From Sulfurimonas sp. (lineage in GTDB: Bacteria > Campylobacterota > Campylobacteria > Campylobacterales > Sulfurimonadaceae): a stretch of DNA of 64,000 bases. The translations under genes and the position numbers were made by a program. This document shows, in pieces, positions 17,977 to 28,111 of this stretch (the first letter of the stretch is position 1; each line of letters begins with the position of its first letter). The stretch spans positions 1 through 64,000 of the forward strand of contig JAUZSC010000002.1 of NCBI GenBank assembly GCA_030949825.1, written 5' to 3'. The notes under the pieces are model-generated. The model was not told where the DNA came from and ran no database searches. It was given only the letters and a program-made list of their open reading frames with translations.

Positions 17977-19512
17977 TTAATGTAAAAAGTGTCTAACTTC
18001 TGAAAAATATAAGCTCATTCCAAATTCATTTGCCGCTTCTATAATCTCCTTATCTCGTATACTTCCACCAGGTTCAATTATGTTTTTAACACCTGCTGCA
18101 GCGGCTGCATCTATAGAATCTCTAAAAGGAAAGAATGCTTCAGATGCTAGAGCCGCACCGCTTACATCAAGACCCATATCTTTTGCTTTTTTCAAAGCAC
18201 ATTGAGCCGCATCTACTCGTGATGTCATACCCATACCAACTGCTACCATTGCAGAGTTTTTAACATACACTACACAGTTAGACTTTGTTAGAGATGCTAC
18301 TTTGTATGCTATCTCCATATCTTTCATATCAGATGCTGAGGCTGCATTTTCACTTACTAACTTTGCATTTTTCACTTCATCTGCGCCAACTTTATCTGCA
18401 TCTTGGAAAACAAATCCACCATCAACATGCTTAAAGTCTTTTTTATCGTTTGCTAAAATAAGTTTATCGCTACCCATTTCAAAGAGTTTGATTCTTTTCT
18501 TCTTTGCAAATACTTCTTGTGCTTCTGCTGTAATTCTACCTGCAATCACAACTTCAAGAAAAATCTCGTTCATTTTTTCTGCCATCTCTTTGTTTACGAT
18601 TCCGTTGACAGCAACAACACCACCAAATGCAGAAATCGAATCGCATTTAAGCGCTTCAGTGTAAGCTTCTAAAAGTGTATCTTTAATAGCAAAACCACAT
18701 GGGTTTCCATGCTTAGAAATACAAACAGCATTCTCATCGCCAAATGCACACGCTAGTTTAACAGCACCGTTAAGGTCATTCAAGTTGTTAAAACTCGCTT
18801 CTCCTTTGAGTGTTTTAAAGTTATCAGAAAAATGCGTATCAAACTCATATAAAGCACCTTTTTGATGTGGGTTTTCACCGTATCTAGTAGCCATTACTTT
18901 ATTTCCAACTACAAATTGTTTTTCACCAAAACCATCATTAAAACGCTCATTCATATAGTTTGCTATCATAGAGTCATACGCTGCTGTATGCTCATAGGCT
19001 TTTATCATATACCCACGGCGGAAATCTTTTGTATTTTTTTCATTTTCTATTGCATCTATCACTTCATCATAATCTTCCACATTTGTAACGATGATTACAG
19101 CATCAAAATTCTTTGCAGCTGAACGAACCATAGCAGGCCCACCAATGTCAATATTTTCTATAATATCATCAAAATCATCAGTACTCTCTATAGTCTCTTT
19201 AAATGGGTAAAGATTTACACACACTAAGTCGATAGACTCAACGCCTAAGTCTTTTGCTTGGTCAAGATGCGACTGTTTGTCACGACGATGAAGAATCCCA
19301 CCATGAACGAAAGGGTTTAAAGTTTTAACACGCCCCTCAAAACATTCAGGGAATTTTGTAACTTCATCAATCTCTATAGCTTTTATACTAGCTTCAACTA
19401 ACTTCTTATAGGTTCCACCCGTTGAAATGATTTCATAACCATTTTTTACTAAAGAGTTACAAAACTCAACTACGCCATTTTTATCACTTACGCTTACTAA
19501 TGCTCTTTTCAT
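17977..19512 (-). CDS. purH: bifunctional AICAR transformylase / IMP cyclohydrolase
   Basis: This 511-residue enzyme performs the last two steps of IMP synthesis. The N-terminal MGS-like cyclohydrolase domain ([25 protein letters not shown]) is followed by the transformylase domain with the catalytic [10 protein letters not shown] segment (Lys-His). [16 protein letters not shown] and [11 protein letters not shown] are near the end. The length is full. It is divergent from the phosphofructokinase gene; purL, acting earlier in the same pathway, lies 1.4 kb away. Confidence 0.95.
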   Translation of the reverse strand: MKRALVSVSDKNGVVEFCNSLVKNGYEIISTGGTYKKLVEASIKAIEIDEVTKFPECFEGRVKTLNPFVHGGILHRRDKQSHLDQAKDLGVESIDLVCVNLYPFKETIESTDDFDDIIENIDIGGPAMVRSAAKNFDAVIIVTNVEDYDEVIDAIENEKNTKDFRRGYMIKAYEHTAAYDSMIANYMNERFNDGFGEKQFVVGNKVMATRYGENPHQKGALYEFDTHFSDNFKTLKGEASFNNLNDLNGAVKLACAFGDENAVCISKHGNPCGFAIKDTLLEAYTEALKCDSISAFGGVVAVNGIVNKEMAEKMNEIFLEVVIAGRITAEAQEVFAKKKRIKLFEMGSDKLILANDKKDFKHVDGGFVFQDADKVGADEVKNAKLVSENAASASDMKDMEIAYKVASLTKSNCVVYVKNSAMVAVGMGMTSRVDAAQCALKKAKDMGLDVSGAALASEAFFPFRDSIDAAAAAGVKNIIEPGGSIRDKEIIEAANEFGMSLYFSEVRHFLH

Positions 19513-19580
19513 TATAGACCTTGAAAAATAAATTATGAAATTTTATCTAAATTCACTTTAGAAAATGGTAAAATTATCGA

Positions 19581-20534
19581 ATGAAAAATATCGCAATATT
19601 ATGTTCAGGCGGAGATGTATCCGGTATGAACCCAGCACTTAAACATTTTGTCGAGTATTCTTTTGAGAAAGGACTTCGTCCTTATTTTATTTATGATGGG
19701 TATGAGGGCTTGATTGATAACACTATCAAGCAAGTTACATACTCTGATGTAGCTGGAATCATCACCCAAGGTGGCACAAAAATCGGGAGCTCTCGTAGTA
19801 AACGGTTTATGCAAAAAAACTACAGAACACAGGCTAAACAAAATCTAGATGATCTAGATATAGGAATGCTAGTAGTCTTAGGCGGTGATGGTTCATTTAG
19901 GGGTTTAGATATTTTTTACAAAGAGCACGGTGTAAAATTTTGTGGAATTCCTTCTACTATTGACAATGATATTAAGGGAACTGATTATTGTTTAGGTGTT
20001 GATACTGCTTTAAATACTATCAAAACTTCTATTGATGCCATTCGAGATACTGCATCTTCATTTAGGCGTGCTTTTATAATTGAGACGATGGGGAGAGACT
20101 GTGGTTATTTAGCACTCGTTTCGCATCTCACTTCAGGCTCAGAACTTTGTTTGGTTCCAGAAAAAAAATACGATTTAAAATCCTATGAAAAAAATTTCAA
20201 AGAACAAATAAAAAATGGAAGAAGATATTTTATTGCTATAGTGTCTGAGGGGATAAAGCAAGATGCTCAAGAGATTGCAGATTGGTTTGAAAAAGAGATA
20301 GGTATAGAATCTCGAGTCTGTGTCTTAGGGCATATTCAAAGAGGAGGTAATCCTAGCATCTATGATAGACTTATGGCATATAAGTTTGTCACACATGCTA
20401 TTGATGCCTTACTTGAAAATAAGAAAGAAAGTATTGTTTGTTATGACACAAGTGGTTTTTCTCTCAAAAGTATTCACTTGCTTGTTGATGGTAAAAAAGA
20501 GCTAGACAAAAAGCTTTTAGATTACTTAAAGTAA
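19581..20534 (+). CDS. pfkA: ATP-dependent 6-phosphofructokinase
   Basis: This 317-residue enzyme phosphorylates fructose 6-phosphate. GGDGSF (residues 101-106) has the Gly typical of ATP-using enzymes where PPi enzymes carry Asp. The catalytic TIDND is present (126-130) but preceded by Ser rather than Gly. METMGRDCGYLAL appears here as ETMGRDCGYLAL, and GHIQRGGNPS binds phosphate. The N-terminal loop is GGDVSGMNPAL instead of the usual GGDAPGMN. Many Campylobacterota lack this step, so its presence in a reductive-TCA organism deserves note. Confidence 0.85.
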   Translation: MKNIAILCSGGDVSGMNPALKHFVEYSFEKGLRPYFIYDGYEGLIDNTIKQVTYSDVAGIITQGGTKIGSSRSKRFMQKNYRTQAKQNLDDLDIGMLVVLGGDGSFRGLDIFYKEHGVKFCGIPSTIDNDIKGTDYCLGVDTALNTIKTSIDAIRDTASSFRRAFIIETMGRDCGYLALVSHLTSGSELCLVPEKKYDLKSYEKNFKEQIKNGRRYFIAIVSEGIKQDAQEIADWFEKEIGIESRVCVLGHIQRGGNPSIYDRLMAYKFVTHAIDALLENKKESIVCYDTSGFSLKSIHLLVDGKKELDKKLLDYLK

Positions 20535-20620
20535 TATAAAAAGTTAAGATTTACTCAAAGATGTAACCAAGCTAAAATAATCTTTCATTATAATTCCGAA
20601 AATATAAAAAAGGCTTTACC

Positions 20621-20854
20621 ATCAAAACGACATTATTTTTACTTATAGCAGCAACATCACTCTATTCATCAAGCATTGAAGACTTATCATCTAACATTAA
20701 AAAGATGGATGACACAAGAAAAAGTACACGAGCAGTTTTATCCATGGACATAGATATCAGAGAATATAGACGATCTCATATTACAGAGCAAAGAAAAATA
20801 CAGTCGGCTATAGTATCTAAGATGATACAAGAACGAGACCATAATAGAGGATAA
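20621..20854 (+). CDS. small exported protein with a non-canonical start
   Basis: A continuous frame of about 77 codons begins ATC AAA ACG ACA and encodes a signal-like segment (KTTLFLLIAATSLYSSS). A charged helical tail (SMDIDIREYRRSHITEQRK) ends at TAA 20852-20854. AGG sits 8 bases before the ATC, and no ATG is near. Either ATC initiates or ATG has been lost or miscalled. TATAAT at 20589-20594 could serve as promoter. The frame ends 10 bp before the convergent purL. Function unknown. Confidence 0.5.
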   Translation: MKTTLFLLIAATSLYSSSIEDLSSNIKKMDDTRKSTRAVLSMDIDIREYRRSHITEQRKIQSAIVSKMIQERDHNRG

Positions 20855-20863
20855 TATTTATAA

Positions 20864-23080
20864 CTAAATATCTCTCTCTATTACACGCTTGAAAGTCTCA
20901 AAATAGTTTTCTTTTAAAGCTTCCATAGACATTTTAATATCATTCACTTTGATAGAACCTCCACCAACTGTTCCAATTTTCTCAACACTCATACCCTCAT
21001 CAAGCATAGCTTCAAAAGCTTCACAATTTTCAGGTTTTACTTCTATGATTGCACGGCTCATTGATTCAGCAAAAATATCTCTAGCATCTACTACACTCAT
21101 CTCAACATCACAACCAAGACCAGATGTAGCAACCATTTTAGCAAGTGCTATCGCCACACCACCCGAACTTGCGTCTTTTGCACATTCAAGTAAATTTTTC
21201 TTATTAGCATCTATCACTAAGTCCCAAAGGGCAAGCTCATTTTTGTAGTTTATCTCAGGTAAAATTCCCCCAACAGTTCCACAAATCTCTTTCATGTATA
21301 AAGATCCACCAAACTCAGACATACTTTCACCTACTAAATAAAGTGAATTCCCAGCACCTTGGAATGAAGACATTAGAACATTGTTTTGATCATCATTTAA
21401 ACCAACGGTTGCAATCGAAGGAGTTGGGAAAACAGAAACACCATTCGTTTCATTATAAAGTGAGACATTTCCACCAATAACAGGAGTAGTAAGTTCTGCA
21501 CAGGCTTCTTTAATACCAAGACAACCTTGTCCAAACTGCCACATAACCTCAGGATTTTGAGGATTACCATAGTTAAGACAATCTGTAATCGCTAAAGGTC
21601 TTGCGCCACTCATAGCAACATTTCTACCCGACTCCATTACTGCAGCGGCTGCTCCACCTTTAGGGTCAATGTAGCAAAAACGAACATTACAATCAGCACT
21701 CATTGCAAGTGCTTTACCATTTTCTTTCACGCGAATAACAGATGCATCTAACATCCCACCTTTTTTAATCGTGTTTGTTTGTACCATAGAATCGTACTGC
21801 GTGTAAATCCATGATTTATCTACAACTTCCATCGACTTTGTAAGTGTCTCAAAGGCATCTTGATTTGAAACTTTATCAAAATCATCAATGCTTACGGATG
21901 CCAAAGGTTCTAAGTACTTTGGTTTGCTCATAGGACGATTAAGTTCAGGTGCTTCTTCACTTACAGGATCAACAGGAATCTCTCCACATTTTTCACCTTC
22001 CCAAAATAACTCCATATTTCCAGTTGCAGTCACTTCACCGATAACAGCAGCATCTAAGTCCCACTTTTCAAAAATATCGATAATCGCTTGTTCTGAACCT
22101 TTTTTAGCACATAAAAGCATGCGTTCTTGAGATTCACTTAACATAAAATCATAAGGAGTCATATTTTCTTCACGAGCAGGAACTTTGTCCAGATGCATAG
22201 TCATACCACTTCCTGTTCGTCCTGCCATTTCAAAAGATGATGATGTAAGACCAGCTGCACCCATATCTTGGATTCCAACTACATAATCAGTTTTGAAAAG
22301 TTCCATACAGGCTTCAAGTAATAGTTTTTCAGTAAATGGATCACCCACTTGAACAGTTGGACGAAGGGATTTTGATTCTTCTGTAAAACTATCAGACGAC
22401 ATTACTGCACCACCAAGACCATCACGACCTGTTTTTGCACCAACATACATTACAGGATTACCGATACCCTCAGCTCGACCTAAAAAGATTTCATCTGATT
22501 TAGCGATTCCAAGATTAAAAGCATTTACAAGGATATTCCCATTGTAACATTCATCAAAACTTACTTCACCACCAATAGTAGGAACACCCATACAGTTACC
22601 ATAACCACCGATTCCAGCACTTACACCACGCACTAAATAGCGTTGATGTGCAGAGGTTTTATCGTCGTTCATAACATTACCAAATCTAAGTGAGTTTAGA
22701 GATGCCACGGGGCGAGCACCCATAGTAAATACATCACGCATTATCCCACCAACACCCGTTGCTGCACCTTGATAGGGTTCAATAAAAGAAGGGTGATTAT
22801 GAGATTCCATCTTAAACACAGCCGCATATCCATCACCAATGTCTATAACACCAGCATTTTCACCAGGACCTTGAATAACCCAAGGAGCCTTAGTTGGAAA
22901 ACCTTTTAAATGAACTTTTGATGATTTATACGAACAATGTTCACTCCACATAGCAGAGAAAACTCCAAGCTCTACAAGGTTTGGCTCACGCTTTAAAATC
23001 TCTTTAATATGCGTATAATCTTCTTGACTTAACTTATGGTTTGATAACTGTTCTTCAATATTTTCTAATTGTTGGCTCAC
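20864..23080 (-). CDS. purL: phosphoribosylformylglycinamidine synthase subunit II
   Basis: This 738-residue large subunit of the three-part FGAM synthase (PurS/PurL/PurQ type) converts FGAR to FGAM with ATP and ammonia from PurQ. Visible are [12 protein letters not shown], the nucleotide-site [19 protein letters not shown], and the second AIR-synthase-type half ([23 protein letters not shown]). PurS and PurQ are not in the window. The length is normal for the small form. Confidence 0.95.
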   Translation of the reverse strand: MSQQLENIEEQLSNHKLSQEDYTHIKEILKREPNLVELGVFSAMWSEHCSYKSSKVHLKGFPTKAPWVIQGPGENAGVIDIGDGYAAVFKMESHNHPSFIEPYQGAATGVGGIMRDVFTMGARPVASLNSLRFGNVMNDDKTSAHQRYLVRGVSAGIGGYGNCMGVPTIGGEVSFDECYNGNILVNAFNLGIAKSDEIFLGRAEGIGNPVMYVGAKTGRDGLGGAVMSSDSFTEESKSLRPTVQVGDPFTEKLLLEACMELFKTDYVVGIQDMGAAGLTSSSFEMAGRTGSGMTMHLDKVPAREENMTPYDFMLSESQERMLLCAKKGSEQAIIDIFEKWDLDAAVIGEVTATGNMELFWEGEKCGEIPVDPVSEEAPELNRPMSKPKYLEPLASVSIDDFDKVSNQDAFETLTKSMEVVDKSWIYTQYDSMVQTNTIKKGGMLDASVIRVKENGKALAMSADCNVRFCYIDPKGGAAAAVMESGRNVAMSGARPLAITDCLNYGNPQNPEVMWQFGQGCLGIKEACAELTTPVIGGNVSLYNETNGVSVFPTPSIATVGLNDDQNNVLMSSFQGAGNSLYLVGESMSEFGGSLYMKEICGTVGGILPEINYKNELALWDLVIDANKKNLLECAKDASSGGVAIALAKMVATSGLGCDVEMSVVDARDIFAESMSRAIIEVKPENCEAFEAMLDEGMSVEKIGTVGGGSIKVNDIKMSMEALKENYFETFKRVIERDI

Positions 23081-23143
23081 AATGGAATCCTAAAAATTGG
23101 TTTTTAAAAATGGATTATAGCTTATATGTGGTAAAAGTTAGTT

Positions 23144-23656
23144 TTAATGAAAGCAAAAATCTTTTTGTGTACGAATATTTTGCTTTAAAGAAAAGATATT
23201 TATATATTTTATTTCTAAAATTTCATACTCTTTTACAATAAGTGGTAGTTGTATTTTAAACTCATCATCTACACCTTTCCCTATCATTCCTTTAGCAATT
23301 GGTGAGTGTACGGAGATAAGTCCATTTTCTGGTTCAGACTCTAAAACTCCACATAATGTATAGACTTCTTCTTCGTCTGTGTCAATGTTTGAGATTTTAA
23401 CTGTGCTTCCAAAACTTACTCTATCATGAGAGTGTAATGCAGGGTCTATGATTTGTGAATTTTGAATCATTGCGTTTAGATAATAAAGCCGCTTATCTAT
23501 AAAACGCAGTTTCTCTTTTGCCGCATGGTAGTCAGCGTTTTCGCTTCTGTCACCATGTGCGGCTGCTATAAGTTTTTCCTCTGCAGTTTTTGGTTTTTCA
23601 ACTTCGATTAAAAACTTAAACTCTTCTACTAAAAGGTCATAACCTTCTAGTGTCAT
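23144..23656 (-). CDS. transcription elongation factor of the GreA/GreB family
   Basis: An N-terminal coiled coil carries the acidic tip (HGDRSENADYHAAKEKLRFI) that lends Mg2+ to RNA polymerase for cleaving backtracked RNA. The C-terminal FKBP-like domain includes SPIAKGMIGKGVDDEF. I use the ATG at 23656 (170 residues); a TTG at 23692 would make it overlap the gene upstream. The last 17 or so residues (SLKQNIRTQKDFCFH) run past the usual family end. Confidence 0.85.
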   Translation of the reverse strand: MTLEGYDLLVEEFKFLIEVEKPKTAEEKLIAAAHGDRSENADYHAAKEKLRFIDKRLYYLNAMIQNSQIIDPALHSHDRVSFGSTVKISNIDTDEEEVYTLCGVLESEPENGLISVHSPIAKGMIGKGVDDEFKIQLPLIVKEYEILEIKYINIFSLKQNIRTQKDFCFH

Positions 23657-23675
23657 AGACTCTTTATTCGCATCT

Positions 23676-24002
23676 TTAATGGTCAAAACCAATTATATAG
23701 TATGTTTCTTTATTATCTAACTTATTAATTGTGATTTTAAACTTCTCAGCAAAATGCTGTACTTTTTCATGTGCTTCTTCTGAAGACTCAAGAGTTTTTC
23801 CTTCGATTTTTACCTTAAAGTAATCTTCTGAGTTAGAAAGTGCTACAAAAGAATTGTTAACCTTTAAGTGATCATTTAAATCCATAATATGTTTTCTTAT
23901 TTTGTCGTAACCAATTGTATTGTTTTCTATTTTCTGAAGTTGTGTCAGTAAAGCCTCGTTAGGTGCATAGCCTAATTGAGTTAGCATTGCGTCTCTTTGC
24001 AT
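23676..24002 (-). CDS. protein of unknown function, upstream partner of gre
   Basis: This 108-residue soluble protein starts MQRDAMLTQLGYAPNEALL, has a helical first half, and a second half that looks alpha/beta (VALSNSEDYFKVKIEGKTLE). No known motif was recognised. It ends 20 bp before the preferred start of the Gre factor and is divergent from the HDOD gene. Confidence 0.5.
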   Translation of the reverse strand: MQRDAMLTQLGYAPNEALLTQLQKIENNTIGYDKIRKHIMDLNDHLKVNNSFVALSNSEDYFKVKIEGKTLESSEEAHEKVQHFAEKFKITINKLDNKETYYIIGFDH

Positions 24003-24084
24003 TGTAAATATCCTTTATTTTGTAATTCTACAAAAATAATATCACTTTTTTGTAAACATTCAGTAGTTATTTACATTCGTGTAC

Positions 24085-24090
24085 TATAAT
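24085..24090 (+). promoter_or_regulatory. -10 box upstream of the HDOD-rnr-holA operon
   Basis: TATAAT preceded by GTAC, 38 bp before the HDOD start, with T-rich sequence upstream and no strong -35, as is usual for Campylobacterota sigma-70 promoters. Confidence 0.45.
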
Positions 24091-24128
24091 TGTAGTAACA
24101 ACTAAAAAATCTAATAAAGAGAGAAAAA

Positions 24129-24932
24129 ATGACTGAAGACATACTCAAGAAAATCAAGCAACTTCCACCACTTCCAGAATCTGCTATGCAGATAGAAGCT
24201 GTATATCAAGATCCAGATTCTAGTTTTAACGATATGGTAAAAATTTTAGAAAAGGATCCTCTTTTAACTGCAGATATTTTAAAAGCAGCGAATTCTCCAC
24301 TTTACGGTTTTTCTCGTGAAATCAATGCAATAAGTCAAGCAGTTGGCTTATTCGGTATGGGAACAGTTCGTGGATTTGCACTTGCATCTATTGTAAAAAA
24401 GAGTTTTTCTTTGGACCTAGCTCCATACGGGATTAATAACGATCAGTTCTCAGCATTATCTAAAAAACAGCATGGACTTGTAACAGCATGGTGTATTAGA
24501 AAAGAGAACAAACTTCTTGGTGTTTTATCTCCAGCTGCATTTCTTGTTGAGATAGGGAAAGTTCTTATTGCCCAACAAATCATCTCTGATGGAAAACAAG
24601 AAGAATTTAGAGATGCTCTTGCTGAGCTTGGTGATGTAGAGGCAGCGGAGAGACAAGTTATTGGAACAGATACTCCAGAAGTATCAGCGACAATCTTTAA
24701 ACAGTGGAAATTCGAGGAAGGTCTTGTTGATGTCTTAGGAAGCTGTATGAATCCTGAGCAAGCAGATTCACCTGATGATATACGACCAGCCGCTATTTTA
24801 AATGCTGTTCGCGTAGCTGTACCTATTAATGGTGTAGTAACAGATGCTAGCATTGAAGCAGCTAAAGAAATCATTGCAAAATATGACTTAAATCTCGAGG
24901 CCTTTGAAACTGCTGTAGAGAACGCTAGATAA
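24129..24932 (+). CDS. HDOD-domain signalling protein
   Basis: The 267 residues are mostly one HDOD domain: LPPLPESAMQIEAVYQDPDSS, then ILEKDPLLTADILKAANSPLYG. HDOD proteins are HD-like helical modules, usually without catalytic metal, used in signalling and stress control. A GAGAGA site precedes the ATG. Its stop codon overlaps the ribosome site of rnr, implying cotranscription; a link to RNA decay is inference. Confidence 0.82.
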   Translation: MTEDILKKIKQLPPLPESAMQIEAVYQDPDSSFNDMVKILEKDPLLTADILKAANSPLYGFSREINAISQAVGLFGMGTVRGFALASIVKKSFSLDLAPYGINNDQFSALSKKQHGLVTAWCIRKENKLLGVLSPAAFLVEIGKVLIAQQIISDGKQEEFRDALAELGDVEAAERQVIGTDTPEVSATIFKQWKFEEGLVDVLGSCMNPEQADSPDDIRPAAILNAVRVAVPINGVVTDASIEAAKEIIAKYDLNLEAFETAVENAR

Positions 24933-24936
24933 GGAC

Positions 24937-26877
24937 TTGAAGTCTCTTCTTATTAGACTCACTCTTGGTTTGAGTGAGCAAGATGTCACTCCCGAGCAAA
25001 GAGTGCATATTAACGACTTCTTAACAAAAAAATACCTCACACATAAAAACAATATCTATAAATTCAATTCTAAATACCGTGCTGGTACATTAGGTCTTGT
25101 GCAAAAAGGCACAGCCTACTTAAATGTCATAGGCGAATTAACGCGTGACTTATTTATAGGTGATGGTGATTTAGAAGAGGCTAAAGAGGGTGACCTTGTT
25201 ATTTCTCAAAGACTTCTAGGAAAACGTGGAGCACCCTCTGCAAAGATAGTTGAAATTGTTGGTCGTGCTATTAGCTATAGTATAGGCTATATTATTTTAA
25301 AAGATGCTCATGCATCTTTAGTTGATTTAAAAACAGACTACCCAACAGGTGTAGAGATTACAAAAGAAGAGCTCGATGCTTATGATGTAGGCGATGTTTT
25401 TAAAATAGACAATGCTTCTTATAAAATCATGGAAAAGCTCGGTAATATTAGTGACCCAAAAGTAGATGAAAAAATCGTTTTAGCACAGTACGATAAACAT
25501 GATGAATTTGAACCAGAAGTGCTTGAGATTGCCACTTCATTTGAAGCAGTAGATGCAAGTAAACATAAAAAAAGAAGAGACTTACGAGACTTAGCATTTT
25601 GTACGATAGATCCAGTTACGGCAAAAGATTATGATGATGCAATCTACTGGGATAATACCAATACAACTCTTTATGTAGCAATTGCCGATGTAAGTGAGTA
25701 TGTTAAACCTTTTGGCGCACTTGATAACGAGGCGATTTATAGAAGTTTTTCTATCTATCTTCCACATCGTTCTATTCCTATGCTTCCTCGCAAGCTCAGT
25801 GAAACACTTTGTTCTCTTCAACCGCATGTTGATAGATTGGCGTATGTGTTTCAAATGAAACTCGATATGAACTCTTTAGAAGTTATAGAATCTAAAGTCT
25901 ATGAAGCGATTATTCATTCAGACAGACGCTTTAACTATGAAGAAATTGATGATTTTTTTGACGGCAAACTAAAACCTGTAAACGATAAAGAAAAACAGAT
26001 TTTTAAAGACTTAACACATTTACGCAGCGTTACAAATGCTTTGAGAGAAAAAAGACTCAAACTAGGCTATGACTTCCGTTCAGATGAACTCCAAATGGAA
26101 ATTGATGAAGACTCAAACCTTAAAGAGACTACCATCGCAGAAGAGACTCCTTCGCATTCACTTGTTGAAGATTGTATGTTACTTGCAAATAAAGAAGCGG
26201 CTGCACAGTTTGACCGTGGTATCTTTAGAATTCACGAACCACCATCACAAACAAAACTCCAAATTCTCTACCAAGAACTCGCTGGAATTGGGATGTTTAT
26301 AGATATAAAAACTTCTATAAAAGAAACAATAACTGCTATTCAAAAACAAGCAGCAGATATGAATTTAGTATCAGAGGTAGATACACTCATCATCCGTTCA
26401 CAGATGCAAGCAAGATATGCACCGCTAAATTCTGGTCACTTTGGTTTAGGTTTTGAGCAGTATACGCATTTTACTTCACCTATTCGAAGATATTCTGACC
26501 TTATTGTACATAGATTACTCAAAGCGATTAATAACAATGACACAGAGGAAGGCTCTTATGTTCTTAGAAATATAGAAGCACTTAGTATGACTATAAGTGA
26601 AAAAGAAAGAGAATCTAGTTCCATAGAAGGCCAGTTTATGGACAGGAAATTTGCTCGTTGGGCAAATGAAAATATTGGCAAAGAGTTCAAAGCGAGAATC
26701 ACAGCAACTGAACCCGATTTTAAAGCACAAATCCATGATGAAATTATGGGTGCACGACTTAATATAACTTCTACTGGAGATATTGTACTTTTTGAAGATG
26801 TGATGGTCAAAATAGATAGAGTCGATATAGCTAAGGCTAAAATATTTGCAAGTGTCATGAGTAAGATAGATGTATAA
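24937..26877 (+). CDS. rnr: ribonuclease R (RNB family exoribonuclease)
   Basis: This 646-residue 3'-5' exoribonuclease starts with TTG behind AAGGA. A cold-shock-like region (LGLVQKGTAYLNV) is followed by the RNB catalytic domain, with the Asp cluster in CTIDPVTAKDYDDAIYWD and the HFTSPIRRYSDLIVH motif, and a short S1-like end. It is shorter than E. coli RNase R, as is common in this phylum. The 3' end overlaps holA by 8 bp. Confidence 0.9.
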   Translation: MKSLLIRLTLGLSEQDVTPEQRVHINDFLTKKYLTHKNNIYKFNSKYRAGTLGLVQKGTAYLNVIGELTRDLFIGDGDLEEAKEGDLVISQRLLGKRGAPSAKIVEIVGRAISYSIGYIILKDAHASLVDLKTDYPTGVEITKEELDAYDVGDVFKIDNASYKIMEKLGNISDPKVDEKIVLAQYDKHDEFEPEVLEIATSFEAVDASKHKKRRDLRDLAFCTIDPVTAKDYDDAIYWDNTNTTLYVAIADVSEYVKPFGALDNEAIYRSFSIYLPHRSIPMLPRKLSETLCSLQPHVDRLAYVFQMKLDMNSLEVIESKVYEAIIHSDRRFNYEEIDDFFDGKLKPVNDKEKQIFKDLTHLRSVTNALREKRLKLGYDFRSDELQMEIDEDSNLKETTIAEETPSHSLVEDCMLLANKEAAAQFDRGIFRIHEPPSQTKLQILYQELAGIGMFIDIKTSIKETITAIQKQAADMNLVSEVDTLIIRSQMQARYAPLNSGHFGLGFEQYTHFTSPIRRYSDLIVHRLLKAINNNDTEEGSYVLRNIEALSMTISEKERESSSIEGQFMDRKFARWANENIGKEFKARITATEPDFKAQIHDEIMGARLNITSTGDIVLFEDVMVKIDRVDIAKAKIFASVMSKIDV

Positions 26878-27838
26878 AAATGAGTTAGACAATGCTATAA
26901 AGAGTGGGAAAATCTCTAATAGTTTTGTTTTTTTTGGTGAGAGTAGCTTCTTAATCGATATGTATACAAAGATGCTCTCTAACATTGACGATGCATCTAC
27001 GCTTAACTTTTACCATGATGAATACCACTTTGCTTCTGCAAAAGCACATCTTTCACAAGCTTCTTTATTTGGAGATAGAAACATTCTCATCATAAAAAGT
27101 GAAAAAAAAGTTCCAAAAAAAGACTTAGATATTCTGATAGAACTTTGTGAGAAGAATGCTGACAATATATTTATTTATGATTACTACGGAAGTGACCATA
27201 AAACATATAACAATAAAAAAACTTTTGGAAAATTTTCAACGATGTGTGTGCGTTTTTTCAATCCAAAAGACTACGAAGCACAAAACATAGTTTTACAAGT
27301 AGCAAAAGAAAAACAAGTAAACATAGACAAATATTCTGTTTCGCAACTTTTAAATATTCATAACGGTGATGTAGCCCTTGCCTGCAATGAGATGGATAAA
27401 CTAAGAGTTTATGACAGAGAAATAACAAGTAAAGATATAGAAAACCTTGTATTTGGCTTAGCCGAAATCAGCATAGATACATTTATAAAAACAGTTTTAG
27501 GTAAAAAAGAATTTGAGAAGGAACTAGTCAACCTTTTAGAGCACGGTGAAGATGAAATAAGAATCATCACAGCCATCACTTCGTACATCACACAACTTTA
27601 TATGTTTAACATTTATATACGTGTAAATGGTGCACCAAATGCCTTAGAAATACTAGGTTACCCTGCCCCAAAATTTGTAGTAGATGAAAAAGCTGCAATG
27701 TCACTCAAGTTTAAACCAGCGACTTATTATAAACTAAGTGAATTGTTATTAGAGAGTGAGCTTAAAATGAAAAGTTCGAGTGTTGAGAAGTGTGCGATTT
27801 TGTTATCTACTTTAATACGAGTACAGAAATTATTATAA
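26870..27838 (+). CDS. holA: DNA polymerase III subunit delta
   Basis: This 322-residue clamp-loader subunit opens the beta sliding clamp. It has the expected layout: an N-terminal domain with FVFFGESSFLIDMY, a middle domain with LLNIHNGDVALACNEMDKL, and a helical collar (KCAILLSTLIRVQKLL). It is translationally coupled to rnr by an 8-bp overlap. Confidence 0.85.
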   Translation: MYKNELDNAIKSGKISNSFVFFGESSFLIDMYTKMLSNIDDASTLNFYHDEYHFASAKAHLSQASLFGDRNILIIKSEKKVPKKDLDILIELCEKNADNIFIYDYYGSDHKTYNNKKTFGKFSTMCVRFFNPKDYEAQNIVLQVAKEKQVNIDKYSVSQLLNIHNGDVALACNEMDKLRVYDREITSKDIENLVFGLAEISIDTFIKTVLGKKEFEKELVNLLEHGEDEIRIITAITSYITQLYMFNIYIRVNGAPNALEILGYPAPKFVVDEKAAMSLKFKPATYYKLSELLLESELKMKSSSVEKCAILLSTLIRVQKLL

Positions 27839-27840
27839 AA

Positions 27841-27980
27841 TACTAATACAGCAGGGTGATTAATCCCTACCTTTTACTAATAAAGACGAACTGCACAGCA
27901 GAACATCAAAATCAGTAGTATTAGTACTAATTTATTCGACAAAATAAATTCTTAGTCTTAAGATCCCACCCAGCACAACC
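27841..27980. other. structured intergenic element, possible non-coding RNA
   Basis: The gap after holA folds compactly. A 9-bp perfect stem pairs TACTAATAC (27841-27849) with GTATTAGTA (27918-27926). It encloses AGGG/CCCT and CTGC-ACA-GCAG hairpins. A second 8-bp hairpin AATTTATT/AATAAATT lies at 27929-27950. An alternative pairs GGGTG (27854-27858) with CACCC (27967-27971). No known RNA signature (SRP tetraloop, RNase P core, tmRNA) is present and the strand is unknown. Confidence 0.35.
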
Positions 27981-27995
27981 CACTAAAAATTTAGT

Positions 27996-28035
27996 AAAAA
28001 AAAAGGGTAGTTAGAAATAAATCTAACTACCCTTT
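27996..28035 (-). terminator. strong rho-independent terminator of the DUF350 gene
   Basis: A perfect 14-bp stem pairs AAAGGGTAGTTAGA (28002-28015) with its complement (28022-28035), with a 6-nt loop. On the minus strand a run of nine Ts follows. It lies 77 bp past the DUF350 stop. Confidence 0.88.
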
Positions 28036-28111
28036 ACATCTCAAGAATTATGGTAATCAATCATAACTTAAAGAACTTACCTTGTCTACGATAAAATTAT
28101 ACCATAAAAAA

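Noticed and set aside
26515-26985. 156-codon frame antisense to the end of rnr
   Set aside because: It lies wholly against two well-supported coding genes, has no ribosome site and its composition mirrors the opposite strand.
27890-27982. Short matches to the IS terminal repeats (ACTGCACAG at 27890-27898, CAGCACAACCC at 27971-27981)
   Set aside because: Both lie in the same orientation instead of facing each other, are only 9-11 bases, and lack a target duplication, so a MITE of that IS is not supported.
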